From Sphingomonas sp. SORGH_AS_0879 (GTDB taxonomy: Bacteria > Pseudomonadota > Alphaproteobacteria > Sphingomonadales > Sphingomonadaceae), in NCBI RefSeq assembly GCF_030819175.1, contig NZ_JAUTBJ010000002.1, positions 2,118,001 to 2,182,000 of the forward strand: a DNA stretch of 64,000 nt, read 5' to 3'. Position 1 is the first letter of the stretch. Each line of letters starts with the position of its first letter. Made by a program: the position numbers and the translations under genes. Under the pieces are notes generated by a model that saw only the letters and a list, made by a program, of their open reading frames with translations, was not told the DNA's origin and ran no database searches. Positions 46,313 through 57,500 of the stretch are shown piece after piece.

Positions 46313-46330
46313 CTGTCCGAAATCGGACAG
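46313..46330. promoter_or_regulatory. Perfect palindrome CTGTCCGAAATCGGACAG
   Basis: Eight-base arms around AA, 30 bases beyond the IS701 right end and 91 bases after the TonB receptor stop. Read on the minus strand it would lie upstream of the MacB-type permease if the insertion were absent. It looks like a regulator binding site cut off from its gene by the insertion. A short terminator for the receptor gene is less likely. Confidence 0.5.
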
Positions 46331-46420
46331 CGGTACGCTGCGTCAAGCTAGGTCGAGCGCTCGCGCAAAACCGTCGCTCGGGCCCCGTCGTCTGTGATGG
46401 GGCCCGGGCGACAGGCAGTC

Positions 46421-49420
46421 TTACATCTTCACGCGGGCACCGACGAACATGAAGCGGCCAACCGCCGTCGTCGGTTGGATGGTCTGGCCATAGTCGGGCA
46501 GCTGATCGAACAGATTGCTGACACCGCCATAGAATTGGAAGTGGTCGGTCGCATCGACGCTGGCATAGATATTATGCTGCCAGCGCGGCTTGATGTAGTA
46601 ATATTCCGCCGCCACGAAGTCCGGGTTGCTGCCCGAGGTCTCGCGGGTATAGCGCAGCGTCTTGTCGAACCATTGCAGGCCATAGTTCAGGGTCAGCAAA
46701 CCCTTGGTCCAGGACAGGTTCGACGTCACCTGATATTTCGGCGCGACCGATGCGATCGTCCCACGATAATTGGTCGCGGGCGCCCCCGGCACGCCGATGA
46801 ACAGCAGCTTGTCGAGATAGTTGCCGTTCACCTGGAGGTTGAACAGACCCAGATTGGTGGTCGGCAGGCGCCAGTTCAGGTTGAAGTCGAGACCGGCGGT
46901 CTGGAACGACGCGACGTTCTGCGGCCCCACGCTGAAACCGATGACGTTGCCCGCCTGCACGACGCCGCTGCCGGGACCGTTCTGACGGGTGATGGCCCCG
47001 CAGAACTGGTTGTCGAGCGTCGGGGAGTCGACGCACAGCTGCGCCAACTGGATCGGCGAGACGGTGTTGATCGCGTTCTTCAAACGGATGTCATACCAGT
47101 CGGCCGACAGCGTCAGGCCCGGGATGAAACGCGGCGACAGGACGACGCCGGCGGTCCAGGTATTGGCCTCCTCCTGACGCAGCAGCGGGTTGCCGCCCGC
47201 CGTTCCCGACACGTTGATCGAGCGGTTGTCGTTATAGGTCGCCGGGTCCGCCCCCAGGCCCTGCAGCAGCGTGCGGCAGTTGGCGGCACGATATTGGGTG
47301 CCGTTGCCGGTGTTCGCCGGGATGCAGGGGTCTTCGTTGAAGAAGGCGAAGGTCTGCGACCGGCCACCGAACAGTTCGCCGATATTGGGCGCGCGGATCG
47401 CGACCGAATAGGTCCCGCGGAAGGTGATGTCGCGGATCGGCGCATACATGCCGTCGACCTTCCACGTCGTGGTGCGGCCGATCGTCGAATAATCCGACAC
47501 GCGGATGGCGGCACCCAGTTCCAGGTCATGCGCGAAGCGCATGTTCTTGGCGATCGGCGCGTTCAGCTCGGCAAAGACTTCCTTCACGTCGAACGATCCG
47601 CGCGTCGGGCTGAGCGCGTTGGTGAAGGTCAGGCCCTGCTGCTCGAGGGGGTCGGGCGTGAAGCGGCTGATCTCCTTGCGATATTCGGCGCCGAACGCAT
47701 AAGCGAGCGGACCGCCGGGAAGCTCGAAGAACTTCGCGAAATCGCCGCTGACCGACGCGGAGACGACATGCTGCTCGACGCTGGAGCGGTCGGTGGTCGG
47801 CGCCAGGATGAACGCGATCCCGGCGGGGTCGGACTGCCCTTCGCCCAGGATATTGATCGGGCGGCACTGACCCGGCTGGAACGTCGTGCGCGGCAGGACG
47901 GTCCGCCCGCTCGAATAAGGCTGGTTCGGAGCCCAGTTGGGATCGAGGTTGGCGCGGCAGGTGATCTGCCCCGTCGTCGGATCGCGCACCGCGTCGATCG
48001 CGGCGAAGAAGCGGTCCGAATAGATGTCGTTGGTGTACTGGCTGCGCACGTCGGTGCGCCCGAAGACATAGGACACTTCGTAATGCGTCTTGTCTTCCAG
48101 ATCGCCGCGCAGGCCGATGACCGTGCGATAGGTGTCGCGCTTGATGCTCTCGCCGCGCTGGCCGTTGCCGTTCACGCCGAGGTCGAAATTGTCGCGGCTG
48201 ACCAGTGCGCCGCCGATCTGGGGATCGATCGCCGCCCGGATGTTGGCGGGCAGATAGGGATTATCGCCTTCGACCAGGATATTATAGTCGAAGGTCGGCT
48301 GGGCCAGCGAAAACGACTTGGTCGTCGCATATTTGGCTTCGCCGAACAGGGTGACGGTATCGCTGATGTCATAATGACCCAGGAAGTTGGCGATATGCCG
48401 CTCGATCCGGGGCTGTAGATCGTTCAGATACCGCGAGACGGGCGTGCTGGAGCCGCCCACCGCATAGCCGCCGGGATAGGCGGTGCCGTTGTCATAGACC
48501 GCGCCGGTGCCCGTGAAATCGGGCACGCCGTCGCCATCCACATCCACCGCGCCGTCGGGCGAGCTGCCATAATAGCGAGCGTCGGTGATCGGAATGCGCG
48601 CGGGCACGGTGCCGTTGGGGTTGCGCGTGAACACCGGATAGACCGACTGACCGAATTGCGGGCGCTGCTTGGCCTGAAGCCGATCGTCGATCGAATATTG
48701 ATAAGCCAGTGCGACGTTGCCGCGCCCATCGGAGAAGTTGCGGCCGCCGGTCACCGCGATCAGGCGTTGGCCCGCATCGCCACGGTCCGAGATGCCGGCC
48801 TGTCCGCGAACGGTCAGCCCTTCGAAATTCTGCCTCAGTCGGAAATTGACCACGCCCGATACACCGTCCGCACCATAAATGGCCGAGGCGCCGCCGGTCA
48901 GGATGTCGACGCCTTCGATCAGGTCGGTCGGGATGGTGTTGATGTCGACCGACTGCTCGCCCGGAATGCCGGAGACGTGCCGCCGTCCATCGACCAGGGT
49001 CAGCGTCCGCTGGCGGCCGAGATTGCGCAGGTCGAGCGTGTTCAGGCCGGTCTCGCCGATGCCCGCACGATCACCCGAATTGTTGGCCGAGCCGCCCGAG
49101 CCGACCAGCGCGGGATAGGCGCGCAGGAAGTCGGTGACGTTCGTCGTACCCTGCGCTTCGAACGTCTTGGCGTCGAGCGTGACGATGGGGCTGGGGGTGG
49201 AGAAATCCTGGCGGCGAATGCGTGAGCCGGTGACGACCACGTCGCCGGTCTGGCCCGCATTGCTGCTGTCCTCGACCGTGCCGGGATTGGGGTTCTGGCC
49301 CGGCAGATTGGCGTCGGTCTGCGACGTGGCGGGTGTCGTTTCCTGTGCCTGGGCGGCGCTGGAAAGGCTGGCGACCGCGACGGCCATCGCGGCCACCCCA
49401 TGGGCGAATGCGATCCGCAT
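46421..49420 (-). CDS. TonB-dependent outer-membrane receptor
   Basis: A 999-residue receptor: a signal peptide (about 1-25), an Asn/Pro/Gln linker and the TonB-box region GDVVVTGSRIRRQDF. A plug domain follows (about 70-190, with SVDINTIPTDLIEGVDILTG) and then a long beta-barrel ending FMFVGARVKM. AGGGAG is placed before the ATG at 49420. Large receptors of this type import siderophores, vitamins or carbohydrates using TonB energy. No substrate-specific genes lie beside it, and the divergent cupin gene is its nearest neighbour. Confidence 0.92.
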   Translation of the reverse strand: MRIAFAHGVAAMAVAVASLSSAAQAQETTPATSQTDANLPGQNPNPGTVEDSSNAGQTGDVVVTGSRIRRQDFSTPSPIVTLDAKTFEAQGTTNVTDFLRAYPALVGSGGSANNSGDRAGIGETGLNTLDLRNLGRQRTLTLVDGRRHVSGIPGEQSVDINTIPTDLIEGVDILTGGASAIYGADGVSGVVNFRLRQNFEGLTVRGQAGISDRGDAGQRLIAVTGGRNFSDGRGNVALAYQYSIDDRLQAKQRPQFGQSVYPVFTRNPNGTVPARIPITDARYYGSSPDGAVDVDGDGVPDFTGTGAVYDNGTAYPGGYAVGGSSTPVSRYLNDLQPRIERHIANFLGHYDISDTVTLFGEAKYATTKSFSLAQPTFDYNILVEGDNPYLPANIRAAIDPQIGGALVSRDNFDLGVNGNGQRGESIKRDTYRTVIGLRGDLEDKTHYEVSYVFGRTDVRSQYTNDIYSDRFFAAIDAVRDPTTGQITCRANLDPNWAPNQPYSSGRTVLPRTTFQPGQCRPINILGEGQSDPAGIAFILAPTTDRSSVEQHVVSASVSGDFAKFFELPGGPLAYAFGAEYRKEISRFTPDPLEQQGLTFTNALSPTRGSFDVKEVFAELNAPIAKNMRFAHDLELGAAIRVSDYSTIGRTTTWKVDGMYAPIRDITFRGTYSVAIRAPNIGELFGGRSQTFAFFNEDPCIPANTGNGTQYRAANCRTLLQGLGADPATYNDNRSINVSGTAGGNPLLRQEEANTWTAGVVLSPRFIPGLTLSADWYDIRLKNAINTVSPIQLAQLCVDSPTLDNQFCGAITRQNGPGSGVVQAGNVIGFSVGPQNVASFQTAGLDFNLNWRLPTTNLGLFNLQVNGNYLDKLLFIGVPGAPATNYRGTIASVAPKYQVTSNLSWTKGLLTLNYGLQWFDKTLRYTRETSGSNPDFVAAEYYYIKPRWQHNIYASVDATDHFQFYGGVSNLFDQLPDYGQTIQPTTAVGRFMFVGARVKM

Positions 49421-49742
49421 GATTTAACTCCCTGTAACATGTGGTTTATTGTTTAACCAAAACGCCCATGGAGCCGCGGTGACAACAGCATCATTAACCA
49501 AAATCGAAAATGGCCGTAAGCCGTGACATTTCCACAACAATTTATGACCGGTACGTCACCCGGACCGATGGGAAATCGATGGATCGTCACCTCGCGGCCA
49601 TCGATGAGCCGTCCGGCATCTCCATTCCTGTGAAGGCAAGTATCCAACCTCATGAAATGAATGGATTTGTCACGGCTTTCCGGGGATATTGACGAAACCG
49701 GCAAAGCAAGACGCGCGTGGATCATCAGGGGAGGAAGCCGCC
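49421..49742. promoter_or_regulatory. Divergent promoter region (TonB receptor / cupin)
   Basis: About 320 bases without a gene between the two divergent genes. The first half is AT-richer (GTTTATTGTTTAACC, TTAACCAAAATC) and probably holds the receptor promoter. No clear palindrome was found apart from short GTGAC/GTCAC arms near 49545. Confidence 0.4.
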
Positions 49743-50255
49743 ATGCGAAGGACCGTCGATCGAACCGCCATGGTTGCCGCTTCGCTGTTGCTGGCGACGG
49801 CCTTCCCGCTGACGCCCGTGCTGGCGCAAAGCGCGCCGAACGCCGCCGATCCCACCGGCTTTGCGAGTGGGCAGGAGATACGCGCGCAGGTCGCGGCGAT
49901 GCGTGCCGAGATGAAGCCCGATCAAGGTTTTATGTGGCGCCCCCTGGTCGGAGACGGACCGCGCGTCGCGGCCATCGAGATCTGGAAGAAGCCGGGCCGT
50001 CCCGCCGTTCATCCGACCGAGGCGGAATATGCGATGGTGCTGGAGGGGGCGGGGACGATCGTTTCCGGTGGAACGCTGGTCGCACCGGAAACGCGTCAGA
50101 AGGGACTTGTCGAGGGGACGGAGATCAAGGGCGGCACGACGCGGACATTGGGACCGGGCGACGTGCTGCTCGTCCCGGCGGGCGTACCGCACTGGTTCGG
50201 GATCACGGGCGACCGATTGGTGCTGCTGGGTATGAAGCTGCCCGCAAACCCGTGA
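49743..50255 (+). CDS. Exported cupin-domain protein
   Basis: A 170-residue protein with an N-terminal signal (MVAASLLLATAFPLTPVLA) and a single cupin domain. The His/Glu region HPTEAEYAMVLEGAG is motif 1 and GDVLLVPAGVPHWF motif 2. GGGGAGG lies about 8 nt before ATG 49743. Cupins bind a metal and act on small organic acids or sugars, but the substrate cannot be given. It is convergent with the FKBP gene. Confidence 0.82.
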   Translation: MRRTVDRTAMVAASLLLATAFPLTPVLAQSAPNAADPTGFASGQEIRAQVAAMRAEMKPDQGFMWRPLVGDGPRVAAIEIWKKPGRPAVHPTEAEYAMVLEGAGTIVSGGTLVAPETRQKGLVEGTEIKGGTTRTLGPGDVLLVPAGVPHWFGITGDRLVLLGMKLPANP

Positions 50256-50264
50256 TTTGCGCGC

Positions 50265-50852
50265 TCAGGGTTGCGACGGAGCGGGTTTGGCGGGTGCGCT
50301 CGTCTGTGCCCGGCGCATTTCGTCGATCTCGGCGGCGGTCTTGAAGTCGAGCAGTTCGACCTGGAACACGAGGTCGGAATTGGCCGGGATCGGGCCAGAG
50401 GCCTGCGCGCCATAGCCCAGCGCCGCGGGAATGCAGAGACGCAGGATGCCACCGCGCCCGATCATCTGGAGCCCCTGCGAAAAGCCGGGAATGACCTCGC
50501 CGACCGGCATGGGCGATTGCATGGACTGGTCGAAGACCGTCCCCGTCGCAGCCAGATAGCCGATATAGTTGACCAGCACGGTCGCATCGGCGGACGGCTT
50601 CGGCCCCTCGGCGGCACGCAGCACCGTATAGCCCAGGCCAGCCGGCGTGCGCGCGGCGCATTGCCGCTGGGCCGCCGGAATGACGGGGTTGAGAGGCAGG
50701 GGGATGATTCCGCCATTCGCCGCCACCGACTGGCTCGGGGCGGCGGGGACCGCCTTGTTCGTCTGCGCCGCCGCATGGACGGGCGCCGCCGCCAGCAAGG
50801 GGAAGGACAGGGTGGCGAGGAGATGGCCCAGGGCCCGCGATGAAAGCGTCAT
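50265..50852 (-). CDS. FKBP-type peptidyl-prolyl isomerase (exported)
   Basis: A 195-residue envelope protein with a signal peptide (LLATLSFPLLAAAPVHAAA) and an FKBP domain from about residue 75: ATVLVNYIGYL, GTVFDQSM, VIPGFSQGLQMIGRGGILRL and IPAALGYGAQA. A Pro/Ala-rich tail follows. It should catalyse Pro isomerisation of secreted proteins. It starts 56 bases after the YaiI gene on the same strand. Confidence 0.9.
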   Translation of the reverse strand: MTLSSRALGHLLATLSFPLLAAAPVHAAAQTNKAVPAAPSQSVAANGGIIPLPLNPVIPAAQRQCAARTPAGLGYTVLRAAEGPKPSADATVLVNYIGYLAATGTVFDQSMQSPMPVGEVIPGFSQGLQMIGRGGILRLCIPAALGYGAQASGPIPANSDLVFQVELLDFKTAAEIDEMRRAQTSAPAKPAPSQP

Positions 50853-50908
50853 GCCCGACGCCGTAATCGGCCTTGCGGCGGCAGATCAAGGGGTGCCGCC
50901 CTTCGGCT

Positions 50909-51412
50909 CTATCGCGCCGTCTTTCGCATGAGTTGCATCAAGGCGGCGTCGAGCGCCGACAGGAAACGGGAGCGGTCCTCCTTGCCGAAGGGCGGCGGCC
51001 CGCCGATGCGGTCTCCCCCGGCCCGCAAGTCGCTCATGATCGCGCGGACGGCGACCGCATTGCCGATCGAACTGGTGGTGAACGGCTTGCCGTTCGGCGC
51101 GATCACCGCCGCGCCGGCCTTCAGACAGCGATCCGCAAGCAAAATGTCCGCCGTGACGACCACCGCCGCCCCGTCCGCCCGTTCGGCGATCCAGTCATCG
51201 GCGGCGTCGAAACCGTCGCCGACCACGATGCGGCTGATCAGCGGGTGCTGCGGAATGCGCAGATGCGCGTTGCTGACCACCGTGACCGGCACGGATAGCC
51301 GATAAGCGACGCGATAGATTTCCTCCTTTACCGGGCAGGCGTCGGCGTCGACCAGGATATGGGGGCGGTTCTGCACGGCGGGCCCTTGCCATGACCGAGT
51401 GTCGGACGGCAA
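50909..51412 (-). CDS. YaiI/YqxD family (DUF188) protein
   Basis: A 167-residue PIN-like fold protein of the YaiI/YqxD family, recognised by HILVDADACPVKEEIYRVA at the start of the domain and by VVVTADILLADRCLKAG. The Asp residues fit a PIN-type metal site, but no activity is established. A start further inside (before HILVDADA) is possible. The gene follows the frameshifted TonB receptor by 33 bases. Confidence 0.88.
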   Translation of the reverse strand: MPSDTRSWQGPAVQNRPHILVDADACPVKEEIYRVAYRLSVPVTVVSNAHLRIPQHPLISRIVVGDGFDAADDWIAERADGAAVVVTADILLADRCLKAGAAVIAPNGKPFTTSSIGNAVAVRAIMSDLRAGGDRIGGPPPFGKEDRSRFLSALDAALMQLMRKTAR

Positions 51413-51445
51413 GCACCCCCCTGCGGAACCCTTTGGCGGCCGCCG

Positions 51446-54416
51446 TCAGAATTTGGCGCGCACGCCGATCCGGTAGAAGCGACCCAGCGTGTCGTAGAGC
51501 GCCGGATTGACGTCCAGCCCGGTATTGGTCTGGGGCGAAGGTTCGGGGTCGTGGTCGAGCAGATTGTCGACCTTGAAGAACATGCTGACCGCGGGCGTGA
51601 CGTTCAGCGACCCGCCGATATCGAGATAGAAGGCCCCCTTCATGAAGTTGCGGTCGATGGTCGGGTTGTTGCCGGTCGATACCGGGCAATTGGTCGAGCA
51701 GACGACATATTGGTTGCCGATCACGCCGTCGCTGAACCAGCGCTCCTGGATCAGCAGGCTGAATTTCTCGGTGTCGTAGCTCTGGATCGCCAGCCATTTC
51801 CAGTCGGGCGTCGCACCCGAATTGGCGCCCGCGCTGTCCACAGGGATCGTGCCGGGCAGGCCGGGATCGGTGACGAACTTGATGACGTGCGTGGCGAGCG
51901 CGCGCAGCGTCAGGTTGCCGTTCAGCCCCAGCGGATTGCGCCACTGATAACTGCCCTCGATATCGAAGCCGCTGGTCTTGATCGAGGCGAGGTTGAACGC
52001 CTGGACGTTGACGAAAATTGGGCCCCGCCGTGTTCTGGAGATTGAAGGCGCCGCACGTCTCGGTATTGCCCTGGAAGCACAGGTTGACGATCTGCGCCGC
52101 CGACAGGCTGGACACGACGTCGTTCACCTTGATCGTGTAATAGTCGAACGACAGGCTGAGCCCCGGCAGCCAGCTGGGCCGGGACAGGACGACGCCCGCC
52201 TCGGTGCTGCGTGCGATTTCGGGGCGGAGATTGGGATTGCCCAGGGTGTTCTGGATGATCAGCACCTGGGTATTGCGAAACGGATCGGTAAAGTTGGGGA
52301 CCGTCGTCGTGGTCGGCGCGGCGAACAGTTCCGACAGGTTGGGAGCACGAACGTCGCGCGAGGTGACGGCGCGAAGGCGGAACCCGTCGAGCGGCGTGTC
52401 CCAGGTGCCGCCGAGTTTCCAGGCATAGACCGCGCCCGAGGTCGAATAATGCGTCGCACGCCCCGCCGCGTTCAGATTGGCGCGGCCCAGCACCTCCGAA
52501 TTCACGATCGGCAGGTTCAGTTCCAGGAAGCTCTCATACACATCATATTTGCCCGAGCCGTTCTTGTAATTGCCGGCATACCAGTTGCTGCCCACCGCCG
52601 AATTGAGCGAGGGGTCGGCAGGATAGAGGGGGGAATTGGGGCTTATATCGGAGACGCCCGCGCCATAAGGGTCGGCGTTCACGCGATACGCCTCGCGCCG
52701 ATATTCGATGCCGGTCGCGATCGACAGCGGCCCGGCCCACAGGTCGATCAGGTTGCCCGAGATCGTGCCCGCCGCCACGTCCTGGGTCTGGCGGGTATGC
52801 TGGAACGGCCCATTGGCGGGGACGATATAGGCGAGTGCCGTGGCGGAGGGCACCGCGCCGCCGAAGATGTTGATCGGCTGGCATCCGCTGGCCCGCGCGG
52901 CGGCGTCGGCGCAGACGATCTGGCCGTTGATCGTGGTGGCGTTGATCGCCTGGTTATAGCGGCCGGTCAGGCTGATATTGTCGACATCGATGTCGGTGAC
53001 GTTGATCCCGTGCTCGTAATAGACATCGTAGTTCCAGGTGCCGCCGAACACCTCGGCCTTGCCCTTCAGCCCGCCGACGAAGCGGTACTGGCGCCGGTCG
53101 GTATTGACCTTGATGTTGGGCAGGATCGCATTGCTGAGGCCATAGCCGAACTGGGTGATGCCGTTCGCCGCGCACTGCTGCTGGATGGATGCGGGCAGAT
53201 AGGGGTTGGCGCACTGGATCGTAAGCCCGGTCTTGGCCGCACCGGGATTGGGCTGGTTGCTGGTCTTCACCTGCGCGATGTTGGCGGTGACGTAGAGTTC
53301 GGCATCGGGCGCGATGTCATAGCCGATCCGGGTATAGCCGTTGATCCGCTCCAGCGCGGATTGCAGCGAGGTGCCCGATCCGACATGCCCCGACTGGTCG
53401 CCGCCGACACAGAAGCCGACATAGCATCCGACGACATTGCCCGCCGCGTTCTTCGCGGGCACGCCGTTCGAGCCATATTGGAAGGGGAAGGGGTTGCCAT
53501 TGGCATCGAACGCGGTGCCCTGAAGCGGTCCGGAACTGATCAGGCCATATTTGGTGTATTGATAGGCTTGGCCATGGTCGCGGTAGAGGAATTGCGGCGT
53601 GCTGCCGTTGCGGATGCCGGTATCGACCAGGGTGGTGGCGCGATACCAGTCGCGACTTCCGGCCAGGTCCTCGCCAAAATTGCCGGGCCCGACACCCTGA
53701 TCCTTGGCATATTCGCCGCTGAGGATCAGGTGCAGCCTGTCCCCGGCCAGCGACTTGCCGAACGCCGCCTGGGCCAGCACCTGACCATCGTCGCCATAGG
53801 TGGTGACGCCGGATTGCAAATTGCCCTTGAAGCCGGTGAAGCGCGTATCGGTGATGAAGTTGATGACGCCGCCCACCGCGTCCGATCCCCAGGAGGCTGA
53901 GGCGCCGCCGGTGACGACGTCGACCCGCTTGATCAGCAGTTGCGGAAACTGGCTGATATCGGGAACGCCGGTGACGTTCGCGCCGACCACCCGCTGCCCG
54001 TCGAGCAATGTCAGGGTGCGGATCGTGCCCAGCCCGCGCAGCGAGAAGGAACTGAGGCCCTGCTGGCCGCTCGACGTGCTGAACGTGCCGGTGGTCGCGC
54101 CGGTCGACCCCTGGAGCGAAGGCAATTGCGCGACGGTGTTGAAGATATTGGGCTGGGCGTTTTGCTGGATCTGCTCCTCGCCGATCACCGTGGTCGGGGT
54201 GGGGGCGTTATAGCCGTTCGCGATGATGCGCGTGCCGGTGACGATGATGTCCTTGGCGCTGGTCGTCTCTTCCTGCGGCTCGGGAGTGGCAGCGGGTGCC
54301 TGTTGCATGGGTGCGGCCCAGGCGGGCGTCGCGACCAGCGCCAGCGCAAGCGCCGCGAGGCTGGTAGCGTTACCGGATTTCGTCGTGACGCCAAGGCGCC
54401 GCTTGCCCATTTTCAT
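51446..54416 (-). pseudogene. TonB-dependent receptor split by a +1 frameshift
   Basis: About 990 residues if joined. Signal sequence, TonB-box region IIVTGTRIIANGYNAP, a plug (FPQLLIKRVDVVTGGASASWG) and a barrel are all present. After ETCGAFNLQNTAGP the frame changes; the barrel continues as IFVNVQAFNLASIKTSGFDI in the next frame and ends with FYRIGVRAKF at 51446. One extra base lies near 52013-52022 (CCCAATTTT where CCCATTTT is expected). Except for this the sequence is intact. It follows the beta-helix protein gene on the same strand, and an operator-like palindrome precedes it. Confidence 0.85.
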
Positions 54417-54509
54417 CGATCCATCCCCTCATCGCGATCGGACCGCCCCCGTTCGACGGCGCGGTCCTTTCTTATCCCCCATCTTATCGCGGCGGCCGGG
54501 GCGGAGCAT

Positions 54510-54528
54510 ATACGACCATGGTCGGTAT
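54510..54528. promoter_or_regulatory. Operator-like palindrome ATACGACCATGGTCGGTAT
   Basis: A 12-base perfect core CGACCATGGTCG with ATAC/GTAT outer arms offset by one base, in the 120-base gap between the beta-helix gene and the TonB receptor. Its size and spacing fit a LacI- or GntR-type operator for the receptor gene. The regulator is not identified. Confidence 0.5.
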
Positions 54529-54537
54529 GGTGATCGC

Positions 54538-57500
54538 TCAGGGATGCGCGGCGTAGAGCGCGTGATGGGTCAGGATGAATAAGGTCCGCCCGTCCGCGCC
54601 GCCGAACAGCAATTGAAGAGGGCGGTCGGGCACGTCGATCCGCCCCTGCTCCCGCCCGTCCGCGCCATAGACGAAGATCTGGGCGTTCGCGACATAGACG
54701 CGGCCGTCCGGCCCTGTCGCGACACTCTCCCCACCACGATTGGCGAAGGGTTTCAGGTCGGTGACGGTGCCGCCAACGCCCAGCAGACCGGTATATGTCC
54801 GATCTTCCGATCCGTTGGCGATCGCGATCCGACTGCCGGGCTTTCCGACGATGAAGCCATAGGTGTCGAGCGTATCGGAAAAGCGCCAGCCGCGATGGTC
54901 CGCCGGCCCCTGTTGCCACACCCGGAACGCGGGCAGGGCAATACTGCCATCGGGGGCGACATAGGATGTCGGTTTGGCGGCGGCGATGTCACGCGCGAAC
55001 ATCTCGGCCAGCGTCGTGAAGCGGTCGGTGGCGGGGTCATATTGATCCCGGAACTCGCCATTGTTCCACAGGCTGGCGGGCATGGCGATCCGGGCTCCGG
55101 GCGGCGTCGCGGTGGTTGGCGACAGCGGTGCGATGGTGGCGGGCGCCTTCGGATCGATGCTGTAGACGGTCGCTGCCGCACCCGCCGAGGACAGCACCAT
55201 CAGCTTGCCCGATCCATCGACCGCCAGGTTGACCGGATCGAGCGGAGCCTCCGATACGATCGACAACCCTTCCGCCTCGCTCCAGCCATGGATGCGGTGG
55301 AAATAGCGGTCGACGAAATAGAGCTTGCCGCTCGTATCCGTTGCACCGCCGCCCAGCGAATAGAAGCCATCGGCCAGACGGCGGACCGTCGTCAACGACG
55401 GGGAGGGGGCGGGCAGGGGCGCGGGAGTGACGTCCAGCGTCGCGAATTCGCGCTCGCGGACCTCGGCCCCCCGCGTGATGTCGCGGATCGCATTCCCATA
55501 GGGATATTTGCTGGCCCGCAAATAGGTGCCGCAGGCATCCGCCTGGCAGGTCGCAAAGCCGCTCTCGGCATTCACATGGACGTTGCGGAAACGGATCTCG
55601 TTCTCGCCATAAAGCGCGACCGCCGCCCGTGCAGGCTGGAGCGAGCGGGTGACGCGATAGGCGTGGAGGTTCGCGAACAGCACATCGTGCGAATTGCGTA
55701 TCTCGAAGGCGACGGCATCGCGGCTCTCGCCCGCCTCCTCCTCGGTCTGCGGTGCCAGGAACTCCCAATGCGCGACGCGGTCCAGCACGATCTCGGCACG
55801 ACGGTGATGCTCGGCGGAGAGTTGATAGACATGGCCCGGCGTTTCGGTGTCCGACACCGTCATGCCCGCCGAGGCATAGGTGTCGGGCGTCCACAGCCCG
55901 TTGAACGTACCGCCGCCGCCATCGGTCACCCACAGGCTGGGATAATGGCCGTCCCAGCGCTGCATCGGGTCGGGATCGCCGGTGTGATCGGCGTTATACG
56001 GATCGAAGCGGCTGCCATCGGCACGGAAGGTGCCGTGGCCGCCCTGGAACTTCACGTCATCGACCAGCGAGCGTTCGCCCGCGCGCCAGAGCAGCGCCGT
56101 CGCACGGGGATTGCGTCCGCCCGGCGCCAGCCCCAGGCCGGAGACGATCGCATCGCCGCCACGAGCGCTCTCGATCACTCCCTTGGCGCTGCCGACCCCG
56201 CGAAAGGCGGGACTGTCGTCGGTCAGGACGATCTGGGTCAGGCTGGGGTGCAGGCCGATCAGGACGCTGTCGGGGCGCAGGCGCAGCGTGTCGCTGACCC
56301 GGTAGAAACCGGCGGGGAAGTAGAGGACTGCATGGCTGTCGATTGCCGTTTGCAACGCGGCGGTGTCGTCGGTCGCGTCATCGCCCTTCACCCCAAGAGC
56401 GCGGACATTGGTCCAGTCCTCGACCGGCGGCAGCGACCGTATCGCGCGCGCGGCGACCCTGGGCGTGGACGACAAGGGTGTCGCATCGACCTTCGTCTCG
56501 TACCGCCCGGTCTGGCCTAGCGAAGGCACCGCCATGCCGTGGGTGAAGCGGCTTACCTGATAGCGGCGCGACGGACCTGCGACGTCGCGGCCGCTCTCGC
56601 GGAAACGGGCGAAGACGGGCGTGTCGATCGCGGTCGCCCCCTCGAACCCGATCTGGGTATAGGCATTGTCCTCGTTGCTGATGATGACGCCCGCGCGGCG
56701 AACCCGCTCGAACCGGACATGCTTGCCCCATAGCCAGTCGCCATAGCCCCGGTCGATCTCGATCCCGACGGGCGTGTCGCGGATCACCGTATTGACCAGC
56801 GTCAGCCCCGCCTCATGCTCGCGGATGGCGGCGTCACGCTGTCCGTCGAAGCTGGAATCAAGCAGCGTATAGGACCAGGCGGGCGAGGGCTTCTCGGTAA
56901 GGATACCATATCGTCCGCCATGGAAATGCAGGTCCTGCCCGAGATTGCCGACCTGATAGATGCCCGCCAGCGCATCGCCCAATCGAAAGTCGATATGCGC
57001 CAGATAGCTATGCTGCGCGGTGTGGAAACGGACTGCCGTAGCCGCCGGGTTGCCCGCGCCGATCTCGAAATCGACATTGGCCATGGCGGAATAGAAGGTG
57101 CCCGAATTGGCGTCGGCGATGGTCGGGTCGAAGGGCACGCTGGTCGGCGGCGGCACGGGAACGCGGGGGGCGTCCTTGCCCGCTTGCGGTGGCAGAGTGC
57201 CGGTAAAGAAGACCATGCTCCCGACTCCCTGCTGGAAACCCGGCGTTCGGGGGGCGAGCACGAAAACAGGGCGCGTCCTGCCCACGCCGAACAGCCGGAC
57301 GCCGGGCCGCATATAGAGGGTGCGGCTCAGGCGATAACGGCCCGACGGCAGGAAGACGATGCCGCCGCCGCCCTGGCCCGCGACACGGTCGATCGCCTGC
57401 TGGATCGCCGCGCCATCGTCGCTTCGCCCATCACCCTTCGCCTGGACGGTCACCGCACGGGGATCGTCCGGCGCACGGGTGAAGACGGAGACACGGTCCG

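Noticed and set aside
46394..48418. A 674-residue frame on the plus strand
   Set aside because: It is antisense to the intact TonB receptor, has Arg/Asp-rich shadow composition and no family features.
51978..53900. A 640-residue plus-strand frame
   Set aside because: Antisense to the second TonB receptor; no ribosome binding site and shadow-type composition.
54613..56520. A 635-residue plus-strand frame
   Set aside because: Antisense to the large beta-helix gene, which has a signal peptide, conserved motifs and a paralogue.
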